Part shown: positions 1 through 7,133 of the stretch, piece after piece
Layout: every line of letters starts with the position of its first letter
Numbering within the stretch: position 1 is the stretch's first letter
NCBI GenBank assembly: GCA_020216655.1
Contig: JAIWNU010000010.1
Span: 1 to 10,000 of the forward strand
Direction: 5' to 3'
From: Treponema sp.
Lineage (GTDB): Bacteria; Spirochaetota; Spirochaetia; Treponematales; Breznakiellaceae
DNA length: 10,000 nucleotides
Program-made: the position numbers and the translations under genes
Notes under the pieces: generated by a model
Seen by the model: the letters and a program-made list of their open reading frames with translations, nothing else
What the model was told of the DNA's origin: nothing
Databases searched by the model: none

Positions 1-339
1 AACGCCGCGGTCTTTAGGATCCTTGGTGGTTAAAAACTTCTGGAGTATGGTGTGTACCCGTTGGGCAATATCCCCTTCCCCTGAAAGGGCCTTTTTATAG
101 TAATCCGGATCAGAAAAGGTGGTAACAGGAATGGTAGCGTATTGTTTTGTGATTTCAGGAAAGGTGTTTTGGGTTAAATCGACTTCGATCTGGTTAGGGG
201 TGTCTATGCTCTCATCACCGAAAAGATCTGAATAATCAGGAGTGTTAGATGCAGAAGCAGACCCGTTTTTAACGGACGAAACACCGAGCAGAGCCGCAAT
301 CTCCGGATCCATCTCGCCATTAAATATTGTGTTACCCAT
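1..339 (-). CDS. Unrecognised protein, N-terminal 113 residues (runs off left edge)
   Basis: An open frame reads leftward from an ATG at 337-339 to the window edge without a stop. The protein begins MGNTIFNGEMDPEIAALLGV and continues with a serine/threonine-, asparagine- and aspartate-rich stretch (about residues 20-65). The visible end is more basic and looks helical (about residues 80-113). There is no signal peptide or membrane segment in this part, so it is probably cytoplasmic. I do not recognise the family and assign no function. The frame stays open upstream into the tRNA gene but offers no other ATG, GTG or TTG nearby, so ATG 339 is the best start; a second in-frame ATG at 312 (residue 10) is possible. 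No clear Shine-Dalgarno sequence precedes it. It lies 26 bases downstream of tRNA-Ala on the same strand with no terminator between, so it may be read from the tRNA promoter. Confidence 0.7.
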   Translation of the reverse strand, partial: MGNTIFNGEMDPEIAALLGVSSVKNGSASASNTPDYSDLFGDESIDTPNQIEVDLTQNTFPEITKQYATIPVTTFSDPDYYKKALSGEGDIAQRVHTILQKFLTTKDPKDRGV

Positions 340-365
340 TGGATTTAAATAAGGCAGGGACTTTT

Positions 366-439
366 TGGAGGTGAGGGGAATTGAACCCCTGACCTTTTGA
401 ATGCCATTCAAACGCTCTAGCCAACTGAGCTACACCCCC
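366..439 (-). tRNA. tRNA-Ala (anticodon GGC)
   Basis: The minus strand folds into a complete 74-base cloverleaf. The acceptor stem is GGGGGTG/CACCTCC, the D stem GCTC/GAGC, the anticodon stem TTTGA/TCAAA, and the T arm AGGGG-TTCAATT-CCCCT. The discriminator base is A. The anticodon GGC (plus-strand 403-405) reads GCC alanine codons. The acceptor stem carries a G3:U70 wobble pair, the established identity element for alanyl-tRNA synthetase. The anticodon loop ATGGCAT has the A32-U38 combination described as conserved in tRNA-Ala(GGC). The 3' CCA is not encoded (AAA follows the discriminator), so it must be added after transcription. Confidence 0.97.
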
Positions 440-453
440 AAAAGGTTGACTGG

Positions 454-482
454 AATATAGCCAAAGGAACCAATCCTGTCAA
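454..482 (-). promoter_or_regulatory. Sigma-70 promoter of tRNA-Ala
   Basis: On the minus strand a perfect -35 box TTGACA (plus-strand 477-482) is followed by a 17-base spacer and a -10 box TATATT (454-459). Transcription would begin near 447, about eight bases before the mature 5' end of the tRNA at 439. This is the strongest promoter match in the window, as expected for a stable RNA gene. It may also supply transcripts for the unrecognised gene starting at 339. Confidence 0.9.
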
Positions 483-509
483 GGGGTGGTTCTGGCTACC
501 GACGGTACA

Positions 510-525
510 CAGGGATGATTCCCTG
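510..525. repeat. Perfect inverted repeat CAGGGA-TGAT-TCCCTG
   Basis: Six-base arms around a four-base loop lie in the 138-base gap between the divergent tRNA-Ala and DUF1848 genes, upstream of the likely DUF1848 promoter region. No T-run follows on either strand, so it does not look like an intrinsic terminator. It could be a protein-binding site. The function is unknown. Confidence 0.4.
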
Positions 526-577
526 CGGTATTCTTAGAATAGTATATGCGATATCATGGCTAACGTAAAGGTTCTGT

Positions 578-1396
578 ATGATTATCAGTGTTTCAAGACG
601 TACCGATATCCCTCGATTTTATTGGGACTGGTTTCTAAAACAGATTGAATTGGGTGAAACGCTTATCACGAACCCGTTTAATGCAAAGCAAAAAAAGTCA
701 ATTTCCCTTAAGCCTTGTGATGTGGATGGTTTTGTGTTTTGGACCAGGGATCCCCAACAGATTGCTGAATCAGCAGGTCTGCTTAAAGAAAAGGGATACT
801 CTTTTTATGTGATGATAAGCATTACGGGGTACCCGGACATACTTGAGCCGATGGCTCCCGATCTTGAGTGTGTTGTTGCGGGAATAGGTCGGTTAAGCTC
901 TTTTATTGGCAAAGATAGGGTGTTCTGGCGCTACGATCCCATTATTATAAGTTCCTTAACAACCGCAGAATATCATGAACGAATGTTCCGATACTTGGTA
1001 AGCCGCCTGGCTTCTTATGTTGATCGGTGCATTATTAGTTTGTATGATCCCTATAAAAAAAGTGAAGCGAGGTTTCGTACTCTTGAAGCAAGCGGAAAGC
1101 TGGTTCGGTTTTCCACTTTTTCTGATACGGGTTATTTGTCTCCCGAAGCAGAACAGGCGATTGAAAGAATCGCAGCGGCAGCTCATCAATATGAAATTCC
1201 TCTCTTTAGCTGTGCGGAACCTCAATGTCTTGAACGATTCGGAATAAATACTCATGCTTGTGTGGATGGAAATCTGTTTAGTGCGGTATCTAAAAAAGAT
1301 CCAGCCCAACGGCCTTTCTGCCAATGTGACCAAAGTGTTGATATCGGCGCCTATCGCACCTGTCCTGCCCGCTGTGTTTATTGCTATGCCTGGTAG
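578..1396 (+). CDS. DUF1848 protein with C-terminal radical-SAM-like cysteine motif
   Basis: This 272-residue protein begins MIISVSRRTDIPRFY, the typical opening of the DUF1848 family, and has the family's conserved C-terminal region. The activity of the family is not known. The last 60 residues are cysteine-rich: C212, C217, C228, C248 and C250, then C262-x3-C266-x2-C269 in the context TCPARCVYCYA. That Cx3Cx2C pattern resembles the [4Fe-4S] ligand motif of radical SAM enzymes, but it sits at the extreme C-terminus instead of near the N-terminus. By inference the protein binds an Fe-S cluster. It ends within three residues of the last cysteine (CYAW-stop); from memory, many relatives carry a further short tail. 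The ATG at 578 is preceded by AAAGG (567-571) at a six-base gap. There is no signal peptide, so it is cytoplasmic. The alpha/beta hydrolase gene follows 23 bases downstream. Confidence 0.92.
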   Translation: MIISVSRRTDIPRFYWDWFLKQIELGETLITNPFNAKQKKSISLKPCDVDGFVFWTRDPQQIAESAGLLKEKGYSFYVMISITGYPDILEPMAPDLECVVAGIGRLSSFIGKDRVFWRYDPIIISSLTTAEYHERMFRYLVSRLASYVDRCIISLYDPYKKSEARFRTLEASGKLVRFSTFSDTGYLSPEAEQAIERIAAAAHQYEIPLFSCAEPQCLERFGINTHACVDGNLFSAVSKKDPAQRPFCQCDQSVDIGAYRTCPARCVYCYAW

Positions 1397-1407
1397 ATAT
1401 AAAAGCG

Positions 1408-1422
1408 TATATTAGTACTATG
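1408..1422 (+). promoter_or_regulatory. -10-like TATATT six bases before the hydrolase start (possible leaderless start)
   Basis: TATATT (1408-1413) is followed by exactly six bases and then the ATG at 1420. No Shine-Dalgarno sequence is visible before this ATG. If the hexamer is a real -10 element, transcription would start at or next to the ATG. I see no convincing -35 box at a 16-18 base spacing, so support rests on the hexamer, its spacing and the similar layout at two other genes in the window. Confidence 0.4.
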
Positions 1423-2304
1423 AAAATACCACCTGACTGGAATCCGACGAATAGCGCTTTCCGCCTTTTTTATGGCTGGAATGATACCTTGGGCCGCTGG
1501 AATTATGACCTCGTGGATACAAAGGTGAACCAAAAAGTAGCGGTTCATACTTTTATTCCTGCTGGCCAGCCTCATGTAAAGGGTACCCTGTTTATTATCC
1601 ATGGATATCTGGAACATACTGCGCTCCGTTTGCCCCTCATATCTCAGGCGGTACAGCATGGATGGACCGTTGTTGGTATAGATTTGATTGGACATGGTTT
1701 TTCTACCGGCAGTCCTGCCCATATTGATGATTTTGACGAATATGAAGTTGCTCTGGAAACGGTCCTTCAGTATCGGCCCTGGGCTAAGCCCTGGCGTTTT
1801 GCAGGCCATTCTACGGGCTGTGCGGTGGAACTCCTCTATGTTGCAAAGCATGGGAATCCCTTTGAATGGAGCCTTCTCGAAGCCCCCTTGGTACGGACTG
1901 TGCTGTGGAAACCTTCCATGGTGGCAAAACGGCTATTTAAGGGAGCTATAAGCACACTGCCTCGACGAAATGCGGGATTGCCAAAAAGTCATACCTATTA
2001 TGGTTTACTAAAACGGGACCCGCTCTATCTTGATAAGGTTCCAGTAAGCTGGTTTGATGCGCTTGAACGGTATGTCGCCGGGACTGAACTGTGGTCTACG
2101 CTCCCCGGTACATTTTTAATACTGCAAGGCGATATGGATACGGTTGTTGATTGGCCTTATAACATTGCATTTTTAGAGCAGCATCTCGAAAATAAACGTA
2201 TAGAAATGATAAAAGGGGGGAAGCATCATCTTTTAAGGGATGAAGGGCCTGCGGGAGATCAGGCACGCCGGGCTGTTTTGCAGCATTGGTATTCGATGAT
2301 GTAG
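1420..2304 (+). CDS. Alpha/beta hydrolase (monoacylglycerol lipase / serine aminopeptidase S33-like)
   Basis: This 294-residue cytoplasmic protein has an alpha/beta-hydrolase fold, probably a serine lipase or esterase of the monoglyceride-lipase or lysophospholipase type. The oxyanion-side motif FIIHGYLEHT is followed by GIDLIGHGFSTG, typical of that group. The nucleophile elbow GHSTG places the catalytic serine at S131. The acid is probably D240 in LQGDMDTVVDW and the base H269 in GGKHHLLRDEG, so the triad is complete and in the usual order. The exact substrate cannot be read from the sequence. The frame is open back to a TTG at 1381, which would overlap the upstream gene; I prefer ATG 1420, where homology-like sequence begins and which follows the DUF1848 stop. 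It lacks a ribosome-binding site (see the -10-like hexamer at 1408). Confidence 0.9.
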   Translation: MKIPPDWNPTNSAFRLFYGWNDTLGRWNYDLVDTKVNQKVAVHTFIPAGQPHVKGTLFIIHGYLEHTALRLPLISQAVQHGWTVVGIDLIGHGFSTGSPAHIDDFDEYEVALETVLQYRPWAKPWRFAGHSTGCAVELLYVAKHGNPFEWSLLEAPLVRTVLWKPSMVAKRLFKGAISTLPRRNAGLPKSHTYYGLLKRDPLYLDKVPVSWFDALERYVAGTELWSTLPGTFLILQGDMDTVVDWPYNIAFLEQHLENKRIEMIKGGKHHLLRDEGPAGDQARRAVLQHWYSMM

Positions 2305-2322
2305 TCCTTTTTGTTTTTGGTC

Positions 2323-2342
2323 TATAATTGGTATAGTCCAAT
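2323..2342. promoter_or_regulatory. TATAAT hexamer overlapping an ATTGG-N6-CCAAT inverted repeat
   Basis: In the 98-base gap before glutamate dehydrogenase, a consensus -10 hexamer TATAAT (2323-2328) overlaps a five-base inverted repeat ATTGG/CCAAT (2327-2331 and 2338-2342). The matching -35 position is weak. If this promoter is real, the repeat could be an operator covering its start site. The arms are short, so chance occurrence is possible. Confidence 0.35.
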
Positions 2343-2353
2343 AGCGATTTTTC

Positions 2354-2382
2354 TTGCAAATTCTTTGTTTCAGTCTTAGGAT
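2354..2382 (+). promoter_or_regulatory. Alternative promoter for glutamate dehydrogenase
   Basis: TTGCAA (2354-2359) and TAGGAT (2377-2382), separated by 17 bases, each match the sigma-70 consensus at four of six positions. Transcription would begin near 2389, just ahead of the GGAGG ribosome-binding site, giving a very short leader. It competes with the TATAAT at 2323 as the real promoter, and the sequence alone cannot decide between them. Confidence 0.3.
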
Positions 2383-2402
2383 TAACGGTGGGAGGCTATT
2401 CT

Positions 2403-5387
2403 ATGGCTGAAGCAAAGGTTCGATATCTGGCATCATATCTAAAGGGTGTAAAGGCACGGGTTGGTACCATTCTGGAAACCAATTACAAGCTCGATATAAA
2501 TACCCGGGAAAAAATCCTGGCCGACTATCTGAGCGATGAACAGCTGCCCCATTGGTACTTTTATTCCAATACACCGGAAGAAATAGCCCGGCATTTGTTT
2601 ATTATTACCCAGCTCCTTTCTTCCAATGTGGGACAGATTTATCATGTAAGCGATGACTCCCGGGTTATTACCTATCTTATCAATATTGGACGTGATTATC
2701 CCGGACGGCTTGAACGGGTTATAGAAGAAAATATGAACATGCGGATAGCCTCCTTTGATTCTGAATCGACGGTAAATGGGGTCCGTATAGTCAGTCTGGA
2801 AAAGATAAGCCAGGAACCGGCTCGCTTTACCCCTGAGCAGGCCGCAGCGGTAGAAAAACTCAAAAATGATCTTGCTTATTATGGAGAAAACCGTGACCTC
2901 TCCCATACGGGCCGTTTTATCGAAAGCCTTTCGTCCCGGTACCTTTTGGAAGAAATTGAATCGACCTTGGAACCAAAACGGTCCGAGCGGCATCTTGTTT
3001 TTTATAACCGAATTGTGGATGCCCAGGGGCCGGTTATTGATATTTCCGATGTGCAATACGAGGATGATATTGGCCGTATAGAAAAATCGAGCCGTATCAT
3101 GATTGGGGTATCGAATCCGGGACACGAATTTATACCCCAGGTACTCCGGGTTTTTGAAAAAAGGGGCATAAATTTACGGCGGACCTATTTTGATTTATTC
3201 CGCCATCTCCAGGGAGATGTGGCCATTTTCTCTACTTATTTTAACCCTGGTTACAATCTTAATGGGCTTGAGGATGAACTCGCGCAAGCCATTGTATCCG
3301 GCCAAACGGAAGAATCTGCTGTAAGTGCAACGGGGGCTGGAACGGTTCATTCAAGTGCAAAACGGAACCTGGAAGAAAAAATTGAAACCATACTGCGCAG
3401 GCTTCCTAGCAGGTCTAACAGCGATGATGCAATGAAGGCGATAGAGGAACTAAAGGCTCTGTGCAAACAGAACGGAACAGTCGGTGCAGGCCCTGAAAGC
3501 CGCAGTTTTTACCTTAACAGTGTAACCGATTTTATGGAAGCTGCCCGTTTTGCCGGTTTTGATGAGAGCCCGGAAGTACTTCGTCTTCTTTTAGGATATG
3601 AAGCCTTTGACGAGTTCTTTGTTACCGCCCAGGCAAATGGTATTTCCAGCAATCTCCCCGGTTATCGGATTAAACATTCCATTGCCCGGGGACCTGCCAA
3701 GGGTGGTCTGCGTATTGACCCCATAGTCAGTTTTGACGAAGTGGCGGCCCTTTCATTTATGATGACCTGGAAATGTGCCCGCAGCCGTATTCTGTACGGA
3801 GGGGCAAAGGGCGGTCTCATGCTGAATCCCCGTACCTTTGAGGGGTCTGCCATTGATTATTTTGATACCCTTTCCAGTTTTGGCCGCAGTCTTTTTTTGG
3901 TTTCCGGTCCTATGAGGGATGTTCCCGCAGGAGATGTGGGGTGCGGTCCAAAAGAAATCGGACATATGTTCGAGGGTTTTAAAAGTGCCCTGCGGGATCT
4001 GGCGGTTATGTCCTACGGTCTTAAGCCGGGGGTTACCATGATTGGGCCGCGCATTGTATCGGTCCAGGAAGCCCGCAGAATGCTGGCTGAACATTTTGAT
4101 GTGGACTGGACCGATCCGGTCATCATCGGCGAGCTTGTTCGGAATGAGACCTATTTGGAACTGGTGACGGCGGCCCAAATTACTGGAAAACCCAAGCTGG
4201 GTATCGAAGCCCGGGGAGCCGCAACAGGTTTGGGCATGGCTTATGCGGTGCTGGCTGCGGTAGGTAACCTGTACCTTGACGGTGCATGGGAACCAAGCAG
4301 GCCCTTGTCCGAAAAAGAAGAACGGGTGCTGCGAAAGGCCTGTTCTATCACTGAGGAGATGATTCTTAAGGAAGAATCGGAGGCCGCTTACAGTAAGACT
4401 GAATACAAAGCGGGAGATGCTCCTGTGTATGGCAGGCTCCTTTCTGCGGACGAATGGAAGCTGCTCTCAGAACAGGTATATCCCGCCTTGCTGAAAGGTA
4501 AAACCCTTTCGGTCCAAGGGTCCGGCAAGGTCGGCGGTTCTCTGCTGACATCCCTTATGCCCTATGGGGTTAAACTCATTGCCATTGCCGATGCGGGAGG
4601 TGCCATTTTTGGTGATGACCTTGATATGGCAGAGGTGCTGGCGGCGGTAGAAAACTCCCGAAATCATCCTGATAAGGCGCTCAGAACATCCTGCGTTCAT
4701 GCAACAAAAAATGTAAAGGAGCGTGTGTTGGGATTGGAAGGGAGCTCCAAGGTGCTCGAAATAGACTGCGATATTGTGGCCCCCGCGGCTTTGGAAAACG
4801 CGGTGACTGAGGATAATGCACATAAGATCCAGGCAAAACTCGAAGTATGCGGCGCCAATGGTCCCAACACATCCCGGGCAGAAAAGATACTCGCAGAACG
4901 GGGAGTAACTGTTCTATACGATTTTCTGGCTAACGGGGCCGGTGTAACCGCAAGCTATTTTGAATGGCTCAGGAACCTGACGGACCGCTTCCGCTATGAG
5001 GCAGAACAGATTCGGCATACAGCCTTTGATATAAGCTGTATGGATAAATATGTTATGCCCGAATTTAAAACCCGGCTTAAGAAAATACTTTCCAACCCTG
5101 AGGGTCGGAACACAACCGAATCTTGGAACCTTTTGCTGCGGGATATCATGTTTGCAGCTTTTAACGAGGACTATCGCTTTGCAAAAGAAAACAAGGTATC
5201 GATGAAAACAGCGGGCTTTTTAAATGCCCAGCTGCGGGTGCTTGCTGCAACCCTGGCCCGTATGGATGAAGGGGGCCGGAAGAATCTTATGGATCGTTTG
5301 CCCGATCGGACAAAACAGCTCCTTAAGCCCTTCATGGAACACCCTGAAGTTTCACTTTTTAAGCAGCTCGGAAATAAAAATTACTAA
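2403..5387 (+). CDS. Large NAD-type glutamate dehydrogenase (about 115-kDa class)
   Basis: This 994-residue cytoplasmic enzyme should catalyse oxidative deamination of glutamate to 2-oxoglutarate and ammonium, or the reverse. The C-terminal part is a Glu/Leu/Phe/Val dehydrogenase domain. K433 in GPAKGGLRID, K457 in MTWKCA and K469 in GGAKGG reproduce the spacing of the substrate and catalytic lysines of clostridial GDH (K89, K113, K125). D511 in VPAGDVGCGPKEIG corresponds to the catalytic aspartate. The nucleotide-binding domain shows VQGSGKVGG (704-712) with D730 ending the second strand, which suggests NAD preference. GANGPN (817-822) and GVTASYFEW, with substrate-contacting S851, close the active site. 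The roughly 400-residue N-terminal extension, including an ACT-like stretch, and the total length fit the 115-kDa class rather than the ~450-residue hexameric or ~1600-residue 180-kDa classes. ATG 2403 follows GGAGG (2391-2395) at a seven-base gap, so an upstream GTG at 2388 is rejected. Confidence 0.95.
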   Translation: MAEAKVRYLASYLKGVKARVGTILETNYKLDINTREKILADYLSDEQLPHWYFYSNTPEEIARHLFIITQLLSSNVGQIYHVSDDSRVITYLINIGRDYPGRLERVIEENMNMRIASFDSESTVNGVRIVSLEKISQEPARFTPEQAAAVEKLKNDLAYYGENRDLSHTGRFIESLSSRYLLEEIESTLEPKRSERHLVFYNRIVDAQGPVIDISDVQYEDDIGRIEKSSRIMIGVSNPGHEFIPQVLRVFEKRGINLRRTYFDLFRHLQGDVAIFSTYFNPGYNLNGLEDELAQAIVSGQTEESAVSATGAGTVHSSAKRNLEEKIETILRRLPSRSNSDDAMKAIEELKALCKQNGTVGAGPESRSFYLNSVTDFMEAARFAGFDESPEVLRLLLGYEAFDEFFVTAQANGISSNLPGYRIKHSIARGPAKGGLRIDPIVSFDEVAALSFMMTWKCARSRILYGGAKGGLMLNPRTFEGSAIDYFDTLSSFGRSLFLVSGPMRDVPAGDVGCGPKEIGHMFEGFKSALRDLAVMSYGLKPGVTMIGPRIVSVQEARRMLAEHFDVDWTDPVIIGELVRNETYLELVTAAQITGKPKLGIEARGAATGLGMAYAVLAAVGNLYLDGAWEPSRPLSEKEERVLRKACSITEEMILKEESEAAYSKTEYKAGDAPVYGRLLSADEWKLLSEQVYPALLKGKTLSVQGSGKVGGSLLTSLMPYGVKLIAIADAGGAIFGDDLDMAEVLAAVENSRNHPDKALRTSCVHATKNVKERVLGLEGSSKVLEIDCDIVAPAALENAVTEDNAHKIQAKLEVCGANGPNTSRAEKILAERGVTVLYDFLANGAGVTASYFEWLRNLTDRFRYEAEQIRHTAFDISCMDKYVMPEFKTRLKKILSNPEGRNTTESWNLLLRDIMFAAFNEDYRFAKENKVSMKTAGFLNAQLRVLAATLARMDEGGRKNLMDRLPDRTKQLLKPFMEHPEVSLFKQLGNKNY

Positions 5388-5389
5388 AA

Positions 5390-5407
5390 CGGTAACCTAT
5401 GTTACCG
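5390..5407. promoter_or_regulatory. Palindrome CGGTAAC-CTAT-GTTACCG, probable CRP/FNR-type operator of hcp
   Basis: Perfect seven-base arms surround a four-base centre between GDH and hcp. The core GTAAC-N4-GTTAC has the 5-4-5 layout of FNR-family sites. No T-run follows, so a terminator is unlikely. With a -10 box TATCCT at 5428-5433 and a start near 5440, the palindrome centre (5398.5) falls at about -41.5, the class II activator position. HcpR, a CRP/FNR-family regulator, is the known type of hcp regulator in many anaerobes, but no regulator gene is in this window and I could not compare this site with its consensus. Confidence 0.6.
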
Positions 5408-5427
5408 ATAAAAACATGCTGAATCGG

Positions 5428-5433
5428 TATCCT
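5428..5433 (+). promoter_or_regulatory. Candidate -10 box of hcp (TATCCT)
   Basis: TATCCT matches the consensus at four of six positions and has no good -35 box at the standard distance; the space is occupied by the palindrome at 5390-5407. That combination is typical of activator-dependent promoters. The predicted leader to ATG 5462 is about 22 bases and includes the GGAGG site (5452-5456). An alternative -10, TATAAC at 5439, would put the start inside the ribosome-binding site. Confidence 0.4.
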
Positions 5434-5461
5434 CTGAATATAACCATATTTGGAGGATACT

Positions 5462-7123
5462 ATGAGTATGTTTTGCCATCAATGTCAGGAAGCTGCCAAG
5501 GGTACTGGTTGCACGATTAAGGGTGTCTGCGGTAAGGATGAAACAGTTTCCAATCTGCAGGATGTTCTATTGTTTTCCCTGAAAGGCCTCGCCTTTGTAG
5601 CCCAGGAAGCCCGGAAACAGGGTATTGTGGATCCCCAAGTTGCTACAGCCTTAGTGGAAGGCCTGTTTGCAACTATTACCAACGCAAATTTCGACAAAGC
5701 CGTGTTCATCACCCGTATTAGAAATGCGATCTCTCTTCGCGAAGAGTTAATAAAACAGATTGCTTTGAAGGGAATAAAGATCCAAGGTACGAGTAAAACT
5801 CCACTGCATCCGAGTATTACTTTTTCCGCCGACACAGAAGAGGCCATGCTTTCTGTTTGGACTGAAGCAAGTTTTCTTGCCATTGAAGACCCGGATATAC
5901 GGGCCTTGCGAAGTCTTGTTATTTTCGGGCTTAAAGGTATGGCTGCCTATATGGAGCATGCCATTAATCTGGGGCATACCAATGCGGACGTTTTAGCTTT
6001 TATAGAACGAGCACTGGCTGCCACTATTGATGATTCTCTGGATGGTGCAAAGTTGACGGCTTTGGTACTGGAAACCGGTAAATATGGTGTGGATGCAATG
6101 GCCCTCCTCGATGCTGCGAACACTACCGCTTACGGCAACCCCGAACCTACTACTGTTCAACTGGGTGTACGGAATAATCCGGGTATTCTTATTTCTGGGC
6201 ATGATCTTAAGGATTTGGAAGAACTTCTGGAGCAGACCAAAGGTACGGGAATTGATGTGTACACCCATGGAGAAATGCTGCCTGCCCATTATTATCCGGC
6301 TTTTAAAAAATACTCCCATTTTGTAGGTAACTATGGTAATGCGTGGTGGAAACAGACTGAAGAATTTGAAGCCTTTAACGGTCCGGTACTGCTTACCACC
6401 AATTGTCTAGTACCTCCTAAGGAATCTTATAAGCATCGGGTATTTACCACCGGAGAGGCTGGATTCCCCGGCTGTGTCCATATTGCGGATCGGAAAGAAG
6501 GAGGTAAAAAGGACTTTTCTGCCCTCATCGCTCTGGCTAAAACCTGCCAGCCTCCCAAAGCTTTGGAATCAGGAACCCTTGTCGGCGGTTTTGCCCATGC
6601 TGCGGTTGAAAAGGTTGCCTCAGCAGTTGTTGATGCGGTAAAGCATGGTGCAATAAAACGGTTCTTTGTTATGGCGGGCTGCGACGGACGGCAGAAAAGC
6701 CGGGAATATTACACCGAATTTGCCGAGGCGTTGCCGGAAGATACGGTTATTCTTACCGCAGGATGTGCGAAATACCGTTATAACAAGCTTAACCTTGGAG
6801 ATATCGGCGGCATACCCCGTATCCTCGATGCTGGTCAGTGCAATGACAGCTATTCTCTTGCCCTCACGGCTCTTAAACTGAAAGAAGCTTTTGGGGTCGC
6901 CGATGTAAATGAGCTTCCCATTAGCTTTAATATCGCCTGGTATGAACAGAAGGCGGTTATCGTGTTATTGGCCCTCTTGTATCTTGGATTTAAAAATATA
7001 CATCTGGGACCGACACTTCCAGCCTTCCTTTCTCCTCGTGTGGCAAAGGTTCTGGTAGACAATTTTGGAATTGCCGGAATCGGAACAGTTTCAGAGGATG
7101 TTAAATTGTTTATGGGCGCCTAG
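5462..7123 (+). CDS. hcp: Hybrid cluster protein (hydroxylamine reductase), class I
   Basis: This 553-residue Fe-S enzyme is known in other anaerobes to reduce hydroxylamine to ammonia and, in E. coli, nitric oxide to nitrous oxide, protecting against nitrosative stress. It acts in the cytoplasm. The N-terminal cysteines C5-x2-C8-x8-C17-x5-C23 match the class I [4Fe-4S] pattern. All hybrid-cluster ligands can be aligned to Desulfovibrio vulgaris Hcp: H247 (ISGHD), E271 (HGEM), C315 (TTNC), C407 (AGCDG, the persulfide position), C435 (AGCAKYR), C460 (GQCNDSY), E495 and K497 (WYEQK). Length equals the class I norm and lacks the class III deletion. ATG 5462 follows GGAGG at a five-base gap; a TTG at 5450 overlaps that site and is rejected. 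No hcr reductase gene is adjacent. The gene converges on the thioesterase with only ten bases between stops and no visible terminator. Confidence 0.97.
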   Translation: MSMFCHQCQEAAKGTGCTIKGVCGKDETVSNLQDVLLFSLKGLAFVAQEARKQGIVDPQVATALVEGLFATITNANFDKAVFITRIRNAISLREELIKQIALKGIKIQGTSKTPLHPSITFSADTEEAMLSVWTEASFLAIEDPDIRALRSLVIFGLKGMAAYMEHAINLGHTNADVLAFIERALAATIDDSLDGAKLTALVLETGKYGVDAMALLDAANTTAYGNPEPTTVQLGVRNNPGILISGHDLKDLEELLEQTKGTGIDVYTHGEMLPAHYYPAFKKYSHFVGNYGNAWWKQTEEFEAFNGPVLLTTNCLVPPKESYKHRVFTTGEAGFPGCVHIADRKEGGKKDFSALIALAKTCQPPKALESGTLVGGFAHAAVEKVASAVVDAVKHGAIKRFFVMAGCDGRQKSREYYTEFAEALPEDTVILTAGCAKYRYNKLNLGDIGGIPRILDAGQCNDSYSLALTALKLKEAFGVADVNELPISFNIAWYEQKAVIVLLALLYLGFKNIHLGPTLPAFLSPRVAKVLVDNFGIAGIGTVSEDVKLFMGA

Positions 7124-7133
7124 TCGGTGTTGG

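Noticed and set aside
366..439. tRNA-Ala as an integration site for a mobile element
   Set aside because: No integrase, no repeated copy of the tRNA 3' end and no atypical genes are visible on either side within the window.
956..1333. 125-codon minus-strand frame inside the DUF1848 gene
   Set aside because: It is fully overlapped by a gene with clear family motifs, and its translation looks like a shadow of the coding strand.
1381..1419. TTG start giving the alpha/beta hydrolase 13 extra residues
   Set aside because: It would overlap the DUF1848 coding end, has no ribosome-binding site and adds residues with no family character. ATG 1420 fits better.
2388..2402. GTG start for glutamate dehydrogenase
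   Set aside because: The GGAGG ribosome-binding site at 2391-2395 would lie inside the coding region. It is correctly spaced for ATG 2403.
2439..3125. 228-codon open frame on the minus strand
   Set aside because: It lies entirely inside the glutamate dehydrogenase gene, shows no recognisable motif and has no start signal. The same holds for the other minus-strand frames at 3662-3853, 3753-4178, 4366-4551, 4467-4823 and 4681-4872.
5390..5407. Palindrome after GDH as an intrinsic terminator
   Set aside because: No T-run follows on the plus strand and the stem is only seven pairs. Its FNR-like geometry and position before hcp favour an operator.
5450..5461. TTG start for Hcp
   Set aside because: It overlaps the GGAGG site at 5452-5456 that serves ATG 5462, and the canonical Hcp N-terminus MSMFC begins at 5462.
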